The notes: generated from the sequence alone by a model not told the origin. A DNA stretch of 63,529 bases from Thermodesulfovibrio sp. N1 (GCF_001707915.1 NZ_MAVV01000003.1:1-63529), one strand, 5' to 3'. Positions 52,325 through 62,195 are shown, numbered from the stretch's first letter. Numbers and translations are program-made.

Positions 52325-53633
52325 TTTATGAGTTCACAACCTCTAAAATCTACTTGAAAACTATTCCAGTCACCACATTTGGAACATCTTCCTGTCCATT
52401 CTTCAAATTGAGATTTGCAAACTTTGCAACTATAATTTATAGAGGAAATCCTGTTTTCAGGGCATAATTCCTTAAATGAAGAGAGGGCTTTTAAAGTTTG
52501 ATTTCTTCTCAGATAAAGATACCCTTTAATGCAATAAAGTTTAGGGTTTGTATATACAGCAGTATCTATTGAGTCTAAAATATCCATTGCATCATCAATC
52601 ATTTCTAAACGATAATATAATCTGCCAAGTAGCATTTTAAGTTCATTATCATTTGGAGATTCATTTATAGCTTTGATGTAAGACTGAATTAATCTTTTTG
52701 GATCGCCAATGCTTATAAGTAAGTCTTCAAGTCTAATGAGTAAAATTTTTGATTTATGTTCAAAATAGGCTTTTTCAATTAAATTTATAGCCTCTTCTAA
52801 TTCACCCTTTGAGATTAAAACTTCAACCATGCCTAAATAGGAAGGAATAAAATTTGGATGGGATTTGATTAAAGTTGAAAAAATTCTTTCAGCATTTTCT
52901 AAGTTTCCTTGTTCAAGGTTTACTCTTCCGTATTCATAGGAATATCCAATTAATTTGTTTTCTTCCTCCAACTTTTTTGAATTAGATACCATTTTAATAA
53001 TTTTTTTCTGAATATTTATTAACTCTTCCCATTTTTCCATTTTTTCAAGAATGTTTCTCATTTTATAATGGGCTAATAAATTATCTGGCTCTATGCTTAA
53101 AATCTGATCTATATATTTTAATGCGAGCTCATTATCATTCATTTTTTCCATCATATCTTCAAGTGAAAGAAGGGGTATGATATTTTTGGGATCGAATTCA
53201 TAGGCTTTTTATAATATTTAAGGGCTGTTTTGAAATCTTCTTCTTTTATTGCGATATCTCCCAATCTAATAAGTGCATCAATATGTTCTGGTTCTTCGTT
53301 TAATATTTCCTGTAAAGCTTCTTTTGCTTCTGAAGTTTTATCACGCATAATTGCATTAAGTGCCTTTGCATAATATTCTTTGATTTTTTCTTCTCTTTTC
53401 TGCCTTTTTTGTGTTTGAATTTTATTGATAAGTCCAACTGTATCCCTTATAAAAAAAACAATAAAAATAAAAAAAGCACCGAAACTGACGGAAATCAGAA
53501 TTAGGGCTATTTTAGACATTTCATAGTAAGAGCTAAAAGGTATTTTTAAAATAATAGATTCCTTATTTTCAACCGCAAATAAACCAATAATTGTTATAAA
53601 AATAAGTATTAAGAAAATATACAATTTCGCCAT
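52321..53633 (-). CDS. lapB: LapA-LapB fusion (tetratricopeptide regulator of LPS synthesis), frameshifted at A5
   Basis: The N-terminal part (MAKLYIFLILIFITIIGLFA...) has the two-helix LapA/DUF1049 layout (about 5-20 and 36-58), followed directly by TPR repeats and a C-terminal rubredoxin-like zinc motif, CKVCKSQF...CSKCGDWNSF, diagnostic for LapB/YciM. In E. coli these are two adjacent genes; LapB controls LpxC turnover by FtsH. The frame breaks at 53206-53210 (five A on the coding strand); one added A joins YYKKAYEFDPKNIIPLLSL and gives 437 residues. ATG 53633 has GAGGGG upstream. The last codons overlap the next gene. Confidence 0.82.
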
Positions 53634-53735
53634 AAAAAACCCCTCAGCTTTATTTTCTAAATTATAACTCAAAAGAGATAGAAAAATTAATATTAATTGA
53701 CAAATAAATATATAAATATGTTAATTTTATAAGTC

Positions 53736-53808
<73 letters not shown>

Positions 53809-53917
53809 TTAGATTTTTCAAGGGTTTTCAAAAGTTAAAATTATTAACATATAACTTAGTATTTTTAAGAAAGTTGTAAAGTGAAATTGATAATTTTGGG
53901 ATAATTATTTTAAAGAA

Positions 53918-54583
53918 TTAGCTAAAGAGAGATGATAGGGCTCTGATGTCCTTGATTAAAATTTTGCGATTTTGTTCAGTTATATAGCCTAATCGTTTAA
54001 GTTTACTTATAATTCTGATTGCTGTTTCTGTTGTTGTTCCACTTAACTCAGCAAGTTCCTGTTTTGTAATTTTTAAATTTATTAAAATTCCATCATTTGT
54101 TTTCTCTCCATATTTATTTGCGAGTTTAAGCAACTGATAGGCAATTCTTGCAGAAACATTCTCTAAGGCAATCTTCTGAAGATTTTCAATTCCTGATTTA
54201 AGTCTCATTGTTACGTGATGAAGAATTTCAGAGTGTAGTTCGGGATATTCTTTCAGAACCTGCAAAAAAATATTACTTTTTATTTTTCCTATTTCACAAT
54301 CTTCCATGGCAATAGCATTTGCTGGATAGGGAAAGTTTTTTATAACTGCAAGAGCACCAAAAACATCAGGTGCATTAATTATTTCAAGGACTACTTCTCT
54401 GCCATCTGTGGCAATTTTTGAGATTTTTATTTTTCCTTTCAAGAGGATGTAAAGCCAATCGGGTTTTTGTCCTTCATGAAAGATAAAATCTCTTTTTTTG
54501 GTTTTGAAAGAAATTAGATTCCTTTGTAGAATTTCTATATCTTTTTGATTAATGTTCTTAAAAATAAATATTTCTTTGAGCAT
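53918..54583 (-). CDS. CRP/FNR-family transcription regulator
   Basis: The 221-residue protein has a cyclic-nucleotide-binding-like beta roll (about 10-120, FIFHEGQKPDWLYILLKGKI) and a winged-helix with LKITKQELAELSGTTTETAI (about 169-188), the DNA-reading helix being of the FNR/Crp type. No N-terminal cysteine cluster is seen, so it is not an iron-sulfur FNR; it may sense another small molecule or heme. It lies 11 bases after paaK, on the same strand, and could be part of that operon. Confidence 0.9.
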   Translation of the reverse strand: MLKEIFIFKNINQKDIEILQRNLISFKTKKRDFIFHEGQKPDWLYILLKGKIKISKIATDGREVVLEIINAPDVFGALAVIKNFPYPANAIAMEDCEIGKIKSNIFLQVLKEYPELHSEILHHVTMRLKSGIENLQKIALENVSARIAYQLLKLANKYGEKTNDGILINLKITKQELAELSGTTTETAIRIISKLKRLGYITEQNRKILIKDIRALSSLFS

Positions 54584-54594
54584 TGCGCTTTTAA

Positions 54595-55890
54595 CTAATT
54601 TCTCTTGTCAATTACTCTTTTTAATTTTCCATCTACTTTTTCTAAGGAACGTTTTTCTGCGAGCTTTACATTAAAGGATAAACCAAATTCCGATGAAAGC
54701 CTATCTTTAAGTATATTTATTAATTGGCTTTGTTCCTTCATTACATCGGAAAATATATCTTCTGTTACTTCAAGTAAAATTGTGATGTTGTCAACTCCTG
54801 ATTGTCTTTCAAGTATAATCTGATAATTTGGTTGTTTACCTTCTATTTCATATAAAATAGCTTCTATCTGAGAGGGAAAAATTTTTAAACCTCTTATAAT
54901 TATCATATCGTCTGTTCTTCCCATAATCCGATCAATCCTTCTAAAGGTTCTTCCACAGGGACATTGTCCTGGTAAAAATCTTGTTAAGTCACCAGTTCTA
55001 AATCTCAATACAGGAAACGCTTCTTTTGTAAGAGTTGTTATAACAAGTTCCCCTGTTTGCCCTTCTTCCAATGGTTCAAGAGTATGAGGATCTATTATTT
55101 CAAATAGAAAATGGTCTTCATTTATGTGTAATCCGTTTTTTTCCAAACATTCTCCAGCTACACCAGGTCCCATAACTTCACTTAATCCATAATTATCTGT
55201 CGCTGTTATTTTAAGTTTTTCTTCAATTTCCTTACGCATTCTTTCTGACCAGGGTTCAGCTCCAAAAAGTCCGAATTTAAGGGATAGAGAATTAGGATTT
55301 ATGTCTATTTCAAGTATTGTATTGGCGATTAAAAGGGCATAAGATGGAGTAGATATGAGGGCTGTGGTTTTATAGTCCTGCATTATTTTTATTTGTTTTT
55401 TAGGATTTTCAATTGATATGGGAATAACTGAGGCTCCTATTTTTTCTGCTCCATAATGAAAACCAAAGGCACCTGTAAAAAGTCCATAGTTAAAGGCAAT
55501 TTGTATTACATCATCCTTTGTAATTCCTCCAGCTGAAAGGACCCGTGCAACAAGTTCAGACCATATTTTAAGATCACCTCTTGTATATCCAACAACAATA
55601 GGCATACCAGTCGTACCAGAAGAGGTGTGAATCCTTACTACCTCTCTTAATGGAACAGCAAATAATCCATAGGGATAATTCTCTCTCAAATCATTTTTAG
55701 TTGTGAAGGGAATTTTTTTTATATCTTCAATACTGCTGAAAGAATCAGGGTCTATTCCTTGTTTGTCAAACATTCTTCTGTAAAAAGGCACATTTCTGTA
55801 AACTCTGTGGATAGTTGATTGAAGCCTTTCAAGTTGAAGTTGTTTAAGGTCTTCTCTGTCAATGCATTCTTTTTCTTTATCCCATATCAT
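54595..55890 (-). CDS. paaK: Phenylacetate-CoA ligase family protein
   Basis: An AMP-forming ligase of the PaaK type. The 431 residues have YRRMFDKQGIDPDSF, the P-loop HTSSGTTGMPIVVGYT (about 92-107), YGLSEVMGPGVAGEC (about 235-249), LRFRTGDLTRFL and the C-terminal KVDGKLKRV with the lysine. The genuine substrate may be phenylacetate, another aryl acid or indolepyruvate-derived acid. It follows livF after 11 bases; the pairing of such a ligase with a Liv transporter suggests the operon takes up and activates aromatic or branched-chain compounds (inference). Confidence 0.9.
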   Translation of the reverse strand: MIWDKEKECIDREDLKQLQLERLQSTIHRVYRNVPFYRRMFDKQGIDPDSFSSIEDIKKIPFTTKNDLRENYPYGLFAVPLREVVRIHTSSGTTGMPIVVGYTRGDLKIWSELVARVLSAGGITKDDVIQIAFNYGLFTGAFGFHYGAEKIGASVIPISIENPKKQIKIMQDYKTTALISTPSYALLIANTILEIDINPNSLSLKFGLFGAEPWSERMRKEIEEKLKITATDNYGLSEVMGPGVAGECLEKNGLHINEDHFLFEIIDPHTLEPLEEGQTGELVITTLTKEAFPVLRFRTGDLTRFLPGQCPCGRTFRRIDRIMGRTDDMIIIRGLKIFPSQIEAILYEIEGKQPNYQIILERQSGVDNITILLEVTEDIFSDVMKEQSQLINILKDRLSSEFGLSFNVKLAEKRSLEKVDGKLKRVIDKRN

Positions 55891-55901
55891 AGTAACCTCC
55901 T

Positions 55902-56642
55902 TTAAATTCTTAATTCTGCATCAAGGTCTCTGCCAAGATAGGCTCTCTGCACATCTTTGTTAGAAAGCAAATCCTCGGCAGTTCCTTCTAAAATAATTCT
56001 TCCAGTTTCAATAACATATCCTCTGTTTGCTATTTTTAAAGCACTTCTTGCGTTTTGTTCTACAAGGAGAACTGTAAGCCCGTAAAGTCTTTTTAACTCT
56101 ACAATATGCTGAAAAACTTCCTTTATAATATTCGGAGCAAGTCCCATACTTGGTTCATCAAGAAGAATAAGTTTGGGTTTTGACATTAAGGCTCTTCCAA
56201 TTGCAAGCATTTGTTGTTCTCCACCAGACAGAGTCCCAGCAAGTTGTTTTTTTCTTTCCTTAAGTTTTGGAAATAAATGATAAATTTTATCGAGTTCCTC
56301 TTTAATTTCCTTTCTTTTTTTTAAACTATATTTACTATATCCTCCAATTAAAAGATTTTCCTCTACTGTAAGAGTTTTAAAAATCAAACGCCCTTCTGGA
56401 ACCTGTGATATTCCCATTTTAACAATATTTTCAGTAGATTCTTTTGTTATATCCCTTTCTTCGTATATAATGCTTCCAGAAGAAGGTTTGATAAGCCCTG
56501 AAATAGTTGAAAGCAAAGTGGTTTTACCTGCTCCATTACTTCCAATTAAAGCTACTATTTCGCCTTTTTTTATATGAAGAGAGATTTTTTTCAGCGTGTA
56601 AAGTTTTCCATAATAAACATCTATGTTTTTAAGTATAAGCAT
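55902..56642 (-). CDS. livF: Branched-chain amino acid ABC transporter ATPase LivF
   Basis: One of two ATPases that drive the Liv importer. The 246 residues have Walker A GSNGAGKTT (about 34-42), the LSGGEQQML signature (about 138-146), Walker B LILLDEPSMGLAP and the LLVEQNARSALKIANRGYV region typical of LivF. It begins directly after the livG stop (TGA-ATG). Confidence 0.96.
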   Translation of the reverse strand: MLILKNIDVYYGKLYTLKKISLHIKKGEIVALIGSNGAGKTTLLSTISGLIKPSSGSIIYEERDITKESTENIVKMGISQVPEGRLIFKTLTVEENLLIGGYSKYSLKKRKEIKEELDKIYHLFPKLKERKKQLAGTLSGGEQQMLAIGRALMSKPKLILLDEPSMGLAPNIIKEVFQHIVELKRLYGLTVLLVEQNARSALKIANRGYVIETGRIILEGTAEDLLSNKDVQRAYLGRDLDAELRI

Positions 56643-57416
56643 TCAATCTTCCTCACCAAGATAGGCAGTAATTACATCAGGATTTTTCTGAATAGATAAG
56701 GGATCACCCTCTGCAATAACTTTTCCAAAGTTTAGAACAGTTATTGTATCACTTATACCCATAATCAGTTCCATATCATGTTCAACAATGAGTAAGGTGA
56801 TTTGTTTTTCTTCTTTTAAATTTTTTATAAGAATGCTTAAATTTTTAGTTTCTCTAATATTAAGTCCTGCAGCTGGTTCATCAAGAAGCATTAATATGGG
56901 ATCTGCTGCAATAGCTCTTGCAATCTCAAGAAGTCTTTGTTCTCCTACGGGTAAATTTTTAGCATATTCGTTTTTTCTATGATTAAGTCCAACATAATCA
57001 AGTATATTAAGGCTTTTGGTAATTATATCTTTTTGGACTTTCCTAACACTGTTTAACATTAATCCAGATTTTATAAATCCTGTTTCATATTTTAAATACA
57101 TTCCCACCATAACATTTTCTAAAACTGTCATTTCTCCAAATAATTCAAGATTTTGAAAGGTTCTTGCAATGCCTATTTTTGTTCTTTTCTCAGGTGGAAG
57201 TTTATTAATAGGTTTATCATTAAAGATTATTTCTCCAGAATCCGCTGTTTCTAAACCACTTATAATATTCATTAAAGTTGTTTTTCCCGCACCATTTGGA
57301 CCAATAAGAGCATGGATTTGACCAGTTTTAACTGAAAAACTAACATTTTCAAGAGCTTTAAGTCCACCAAAACTTTTCGATATATTTTTTATTTTAATTG
57401 TTATCTGTGAATCCAT
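56643..57416 (-). CDS. livG: Branched-chain amino acid ABC transporter ATPase LivG
   Basis: The second Liv ATPase, 257 residues. Walker A is GPNGAGKTT (about 38-46), the region RTFQNLELFGEMTVLENVMVG is typical of LivG, the signature motif is degenerate (LPVGEQRLLEIARAIA) and Walker B is LMLLDEPAAGLN, followed by VEHDM. The degenerate signature (PVGEQ) is the rule in this subfamily. It overlaps livM by 16 bases. Confidence 0.96.
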   Translation of the reverse strand: MDSQITIKIKNISKSFGGLKALENVSFSVKTGQIHALIGPNGAGKTTLMNIISGLETADSGEIIFNDKPINKLPPEKRTKIGIARTFQNLELFGEMTVLENVMVGMYLKYETGFIKSGLMLNSVRKVQKDIITKSLNILDYVGLNHRKNEYAKNLPVGEQRLLEIARAIAADPILMLLDEPAAGLNIRETKNLSILIKNLKEEKQITLLIVEHDMELIMGISDTITVLNFGKVIAEGDPLSIQKNPDVITAYLGEED

Positions 57417-58336
57417 CTTTTGTATGTGTCTATAGTCATGGGTACTAAGCCTTTTCTCATAAAAAGAAGAAATAGTGTTAAAATTAATCCATAAAGGAGT
57501 ATGTCGAACTCTTTAAATCCCCTTAATACTTCTGGAAGAATTGTTATAATAAGAGCACCTACTATACCTCCCCATATGTTAGATATTCCACCAATTACTA
57601 CCATCATCAAAAACAAAACAGAATGAAAAAGTGAAAAACTACTCGGACTTAAAAATGTTACATAATGGGCATACATTGCTCCTGCTAAAGATGCATATAT
57701 AGAACTTAAGATAAAAACTTTTATTTTTAGCTTTGTCAAATTAATGCCAGCAGTTTGAGTTGCTATTTCACTTCCATGCATAGCTTGAAGAGCTTTCCCT
57801 GTCATAGAATTAATAAGATTTAAAGAGAAAATCATGATTACTACGACACACATCCAGACAAGATAAAAATAATCATTTGTTGATGTAAAGGTATATCCAA
57901 AAAGATTCATTTTAGGAATATCTCCAAAACCAGAAGGTCCTCCTGGTCCCCATTCATGAAGTATAATATGGATTATCTCCCCAAATCCCAATGTAGCAAC
58001 TGCCAGATAATGTCCTTTAAGTCTTAATGCAGGGATTGCAAGAATTATGGCAGCAGTCGATGAAACCAAAAGGGCTAAAAAAATGCTTAATATAACGGGT
58101 AGTCCAAAATGCAAACTCAATATAGCTGAAATATAAGCTCCGATTCCATAAAAAGCAGCCTGTCCAAGAGATATTTGCCCAGCATATCCCATGAGTATTG
58201 TGAGTCCAATTGCTACTAAAGCATTTATCCCTGCAAAAATTCCTATTGTATGAAGATAAGTATCTTTGATTACTATCGGGAATATAATAATTACTAAAGT
58301 TAAAATTAAAAGACTAAGTATATTACCTTTACCCAT
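57401..58336 (-). CDS. livM: Branched-chain amino acid ABC transporter permease LivM
   Basis: An inner-membrane permease with eight to nine hydrophobic helices in 311 residues. The motif GYAGQISLGQAAFYGIGAY (about 50-68) and the permease loop GHYLAVATLGFGEI (about 106-119) are diagnostic. It lies one base after livH. Confidence 0.95.
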   Translation of the reverse strand: MGKGNILSLLILTLVIIIFPIVIKDTYLHTIGIFAGINALVAIGLTILMGYAGQISLGQAAFYGIGAYISAILSLHFGLPVILSIFLALLVSSTAAIILAIPALRLKGHYLAVATLGFGEIIHIILHEWGPGGPSGFGDIPKMNLFGYTFTSTNDYFYLVWMCVVVIMIFSLNLINSMTGKALQAMHGSEIATQTAGINLTKLKIKVFILSSIYASLAGAMYAHYVTFLSPSSFSLFHSVLFLMMVVIGGISNIWGGIVGALIITILPEVLRGFKEFDILLYGLILTLFLLFMRKGLVPMTIDTYKRWIHR

Positions 58337-58337
58337 A

Positions 58338-59225
58338 TTAAAATTTTCTTAATCTTAATGTTTCAGTTTTACCAAAAATTCCAGCAGGTCTAAAAAAGAG
58401 AATGAACAGCATAATCAAAAGAGCTACAGCATCTTTAAAGCCAGAATGAATATATCCTGCAGTGAATGATTCCAGTATTCCAAGAGTAAATCCACCAACA
58501 ACTGCACCTCTTCCTCTTCCAAGTCCTCCCATTATAGCAGCACAGAATCCTTTAACAGAAAGCATAGCACCTTTATCATACTCCATAAGTGATATAGGAG
58601 TTATTGCTATTCCTCCAATTGCACCAATAAGACCACTTATAATAAATGAGAGCATAACCATGTTTGAAACATTAATCCCCATCAGCCTTGCTGCTTTTAT
58701 ATCAAGGGAACAGGCTTTCATAGCTCGTCCAAGCATTGTTTTATTAAAGAAAAGATAAAGAATGACAATACTTAATGCAGTAATTCCTATAACCCAAAGA
58801 GTCTGCTGGGTTATGACAGCGCCATAAATAACTAATGGTTCTCCCTCTGTGAAAGGTGGATATGTGTAAGGATCTTTACCAAATTTAAACATTAGAAGTC
58901 CTCTAATTAGAATAGATACAGCAATGGTAACCATTATCATAAGAAGGAGGTCACCTTTTTTAAGGAGAGGCTTAATAGTAAGCCTCTCCATGAGTAAAGC
59001 TACAGTAGCTGCTACAGTTAAAGTTAGCGCTACAGAAGTGGCAAAGGGTAAATTCATTCCTTCAAGAAAAAACCACATCATAAGTCCGCCAATAACAACA
59101 AATTCTCCCTGAGCGAGATTCAGAATAGAGGTGGAATTGTAGACTATATTAAATCCTATTCCAACCAAAGCATAAACAGAACCTGTTGTAAGTCCTGAAA
59201 AGAGAAATTGTAGTAATAAACTCAT
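58338..59225 (-). CDS. livH: Branched-chain amino acid ABC transporter permease LivH
   Basis: The partner permease, 295 residues with about eight helices. Motifs are LTTGSVYALVGIGFNIVYN (about 13-31), LNLAQGEFVVIGG (about 35-47), and the permease loop MKACSLDIKAARLMGINV. GGLGRGRGAVVGGFTLGI near the C-terminus is also typical. The start is eight bases after livK. Confidence 0.95.
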   Translation of the reverse strand: MSLLLQFLFSGLTTGSVYALVGIGFNIVYNSTSILNLAQGEFVVIGGLMMWFFLEGMNLPFATSVALTLTVAATVALLMERLTIKPLLKKGDLLLMIMVTIAVSILIRGLLMFKFGKDPYTYPPFTEGEPLVIYGAVITQQTLWVIGITALSIVILYLFFNKTMLGRAMKACSLDIKAARLMGINVSNMVMLSFIISGLIGAIGGIAITPISLMEYDKGAMLSVKGFCAAIMGGLGRGRGAVVGGFTLGILESFTAGYIHSGFKDAVALLIMLFILFFRPAGIFGKTETLRLRKF

Positions 59226-59233
59226 TTAAGTAA

Positions 59234-60385
59234 TTATTTTAATATTTCCCAGTCACCATTTTTTACAATAACCATCTCAAAGGCTGTCATATCAAGTCCA
59301 CAGTGGTCATTAGGAGACATATTAAAAATACCTCCTGTGCCAGGCCAGTTTTTAATTTTATTTTCAATGTAATCTCTGATTTTTTTCTTATCAGGTCCTG
59401 CATTTTTCAGGGCATCTACTACAATCATCAATGCATCATAGGCATGGCCACCAAAGGTGCCTGGTTCACTCTTATAACGAGCTTCATAATCAGTAACATA
59501 TTTTTTCAAAAGAGCTTTTTGAGGATGTTTATCAGGAAGTTTATCCCAAATAACAAGTCTGCCAAGAGGAGCAATTACTCCTTCTGCAGCCTTACCTGCT
59601 AATTCAATATTTTTCTTGCTACCCCATCCATGACTCTGAAATAGAGGGATTCCCATTTTAAGGGCGTGCCAGTTTTTTGTAACTATGACCTGTCCAGGTC
59701 CAACAGACCAGTTTATAACTGCTTGAGCTCCAGCAGATTTTATTTTTACAAGCTGGGTTGTCATATCTGTATCTTTAGGACCATATCTTTCATCAGCTAC
59801 AACAGATATGCCAAATTTTGGAGCTAATTCAAGAAGGGCTTTTCTACCTGCATCACCGAAACTTGTTGTTATTGTTATTATGCCAACTTTTTTTATACCC
59901 GTCTTTTTCATGTATGTATAAATTGCCTCTACTGCACTTGTATCATACTGGGCAGTTTTGAATACCCAGTATCTTTCTTTTACAGGTTGGGTTATACTTG
60001 CTCCAGCAGCAACTGAAATAAGAGGAGTTTGAGCAGATGTTGTAATAGGAATTACTGCCATTGATTCTCCTGTAGTAGATGGTCCAATAATGGCAAGGAC
60101 TTTGTCTTTTTCAATTAATTTTTTAGCTGCAAGCACAGCCTGAGTTTCATCACTTTTTGAATCTTCAATTATTACTTCAAGGGGATGACCATTAATGCCA
60201 CCAGCTTTATTAATCTGTTCTACAAGCATTAGCACAGTATTTTTTTCTGGTTCACCAAGAAAGGAGGCTGCACCTGTTACTGAAAAAATAGCTCCAATTT
60301 TGTAAGGTTCTTTGCAATAAGATGGAGAGGTCCATAAAATTATAAAAGCTAAAATAATTAATAATAACTTCCCAAAAAACTTCAT
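59234..60385 (-). CDS. livK: Liv-type ABC transporter substrate-binding protein
   Basis: The periplasmic binding protein that delivers the substrate. The 383 residues start with a signal peptide (about 1-24), then YKIGAIFSVTGAASFLGEPE (about 28-47) and NKAGGINGHPLEVIIEDSKS, typical of the Peripla_BP_6 fold. FGGHAYDALMIVVDAL is near the C-terminus. AAGGAGGA is the ribosome site. Ligand specificity of this family is broad; the nearby paaK gene points to aromatic or branched-chain acids. It is the first gene of the livKHMGF-paaK operon. Confidence 0.93.
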   Translation of the reverse strand: MKFFGKLLLIILAFIILWTSPSYCKEPYKIGAIFSVTGAASFLGEPEKNTVLMLVEQINKAGGINGHPLEVIIEDSKSDETQAVLAAKKLIEKDKVLAIIGPSTTGESMAVIPITTSAQTPLISVAAGASITQPVKERYWVFKTAQYDTSAVEAIYTYMKKTGIKKVGIITITTSFGDAGRKALLELAPKFGISVVADERYGPKDTDMTTQLVKIKSAGAQAVINWSVGPGQVIVTKNWHALKMGIPLFQSHGWGSKKNIELAGKAAEGVIAPLGRLVIWDKLPDKHPQKALLKKYVTDYEARYKSEPGTFGGHAYDALMIVVDALKNAGPDKKKIRDYIENKIKNWPGTGGIFNMSPNDHCGLDMTAFEMVIVKNGDWEILK

Positions 60386-60397
60386 GATATCCTCCTT

Positions 60398-61132
60398 TTA
60401 CTTTGTTTTATCTATTCTTTTTACCTTCTTATGTAAAGCCTCTATTTCCTCCTTTGTAAGGGATCTATACTGTCCTGGCTTTAGTTCTCCCAATTTTACT
60501 CCATCAATGGCGATTCTTATAAGTCTTATTACAGGATGACCAACTCTTTCAAGCATCTTACGAATCTGTCTTTTTCTCCCCTCATGAAGAGTTATTCTTA
60601 TCCATGAGTTTGCTTTAAGTTTTCTTACAAGATTAACGCTTACTGGTATAGCTAGTTTACCATCAATTTTTATACCCTTTTTTAATTTTTCAATTGTCTC
60701 TGACTCAATGATACCATCAACCTTTACAAGATAAGTTTTTTCAACTTCTGAACTTGGATGCATAACATGATAAGCAAGTTCTCCATCATTGGTAAGAAGA
60801 AGTAGTCCTTCTGAGTCAAAATCAAGACGACCAACTGGATAAACTCTGAACTTTATACCTTTAATAAAATCTTTTATTGTTGGTCTTCCCTGGGGATCAA
60901 TCAGGGAAGTTATTACTTTTCTTGGTTTATAGAAAGCATAATAAACTTTAGGCTCTGGTTTTATAAGAAGCTTCCCGTCAACCTTAATATAATCTTTTTC
61001 AGGATCTGCTTTCTGTCCAAGTTGAGCAATTTGACCGTTTACAGTGACTCTTCCCTCTTTAATTAATTCTTCTGCCTTTCTGCGGGATGCAATTCCATAT
61101 TCTGATAATATTTTCTGTAATCTTTCGAGCAT
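60398..61132 (-). CDS. rluB: 23S rRNA pseudouridine synthase of the RluB family
   Basis: The protein modifies a uridine of 23S rRNA (position 2605 in E. coli for RluB). The 244 residues have an S4 domain (about 1-60, LQKILSEYGIASRRKAEELI) and the catalytic domain with YPVGRLDFDSEGLLLLTNDG (about 93-112, catalytic Asp), and RKRQIRKMLERVGHPVIRLI-like sequence (HEGRKRQIRKML). It lies four bases after the SurA-like gene and twelve before livK on the same strand. Confidence 0.93.
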   Translation of the reverse strand: MLERLQKILSEYGIASRRKAEELIKEGRVTVNGQIAQLGQKADPEKDYIKVDGKLLIKPEPKVYYAFYKPRKVITSLIDPQGRPTIKDFIKGIKFRVYPVGRLDFDSEGLLLLTNDGELAYHVMHPSSEVEKTYLVKVDGIIESETIEKLKKGIKIDGKLAIPVSVNLVRKLKANSWIRITLHEGRKRQIRKMLERVGHPVIRLIRIAIDGVKLGELKPGQYRSLTKEEIEALHKKVKRIDKTK

Positions 61133-61135
61133 ATA

Positions 61136-62179
61136 TTAATCCATAATCTCTATGTATGCCTTTTGTCTAAGACTTCGTACCCAAAGTTTATAACCCTTCT
61201 TAAATTTTTCCTCTTCAAGCAGAGCTCGAACATAGTTTTTTAAAGCTTCTGAGTCCCTTTTAAAACATTTTCCATCAAGTTTAAAAATGTATATACCATT
61301 TGCTGTCATCATAGGTTCACTAATTTGACCTATGTTCATTTTTGAAAAGAGATTTAAAAGTTCTGGTGAAATCTCACTTGTCTTAAGAAGTCCAATTGAA
61401 CCACCTGATTTTGATGAAACATCTTCACTAAATTGAGAAGCCACTTTGCTGAAGGACTCACCTTGTATGAGTCTTTTTAAAATTTCATTGATTATATTTT
61501 TCATTTCATCTTCTTTTTCCCTGGCCTTGACGAATATTTGACTTACATAATAACCTTCTTCATCACAGGATAATTCTGGATGGGAAGCAATATAATTATT
61601 TACCTCTTTTTCAGTAATAATAATCTTGCTTCTTACCAATGAATTTAATGCTCTACCAATTAATATTTGTTCCCTAAGCATTTTTCTGTAATCATTTAGA
61701 GTCATTCCTTCTTTTTTAAGTGTTTCTATGAAGGCTTCATCAGTGAGGTTATATTTGTTCTTTATGTCTTTGATAGCACCCTCAATTTCACTTTCAGCAA
61801 CAAAAATTCCATATCTTTCTGCTTCATCAATTTGAAGCTTTGTATCAATTAATTTTTCAAGGAATTCCTGTTCATGGTTTTTAAAATATTTAAATTTTTC
61901 ATCAGGATTTAATGCCTTTAACTCATCTTTAAAGGTGAATTCCATGAATTTATAAAGCTCACTCCATGTAATAACTTCTTTATTTACTACCGCTACCACT
62001 TTGTCAACAAAGAATTTGTTTTCTTCTGCAAATGCCAAAGAGACAAGAGGGAGAGGCAAAGCGGAAGGTTCTCCTTCTTTAGAAAAATCTAAGATAGACT
62101 GAAATAATAAAGTTGTTATTAAAGTAAGAAAAACAGCAATTTTTACCAATTTTGAATAATTTTGAATAAACCTGAACAT
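61136..62179 (-). CDS. SurA-like periplasmic peptidyl-prolyl isomerase/chaperone
   Basis: A chaperone for outer-membrane proteins. ATG 62179 (MFRFIQNYSKLVK) is chosen because AGGAGA lies just upstream; the frame is open further but would then overlap hypE. One hydrophobic segment (about 12-29) is a signal or anchor. A SurA N-terminal domain follows (VDKVVAVVNKEVITWSELYK), then one parvulin domain (about 200-300, YYVSQIFVKA, QGESFSKVASQFSEDVSSKS, GGSIGLLKTSEISPELL). Only one PPIase domain is present (347 residues), against two in E. coli SurA. Confidence 0.9.
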   Translation of the reverse strand: MFRFIQNYSKLVKIAVFLTLITTLLFQSILDFSKEGEPSALPLPLVSLAFAEENKFFVDKVVAVVNKEVITWSELYKFMEFTFKDELKALNPDEKFKYFKNHEQEFLEKLIDTKLQIDEAERYGIFVAESEIEGAIKDIKNKYNLTDEAFIETLKKEGMTLNDYRKMLREQILIGRALNSLVRSKIIITEKEVNNYIASHPELSCDEEGYYVSQIFVKAREKEDEMKNIINEILKRLIQGESFSKVASQFSEDVSSKSGGSIGLLKTSEISPELLNLFSKMNIGQISEPMMTANGIYIFKLDGKCFKRDSEALKNYVRALLEEEKFKKGYKLWVRSLRQKAYIEIMD

Positions 62180-62195
62180 CTTTATCTCCTTAAAT

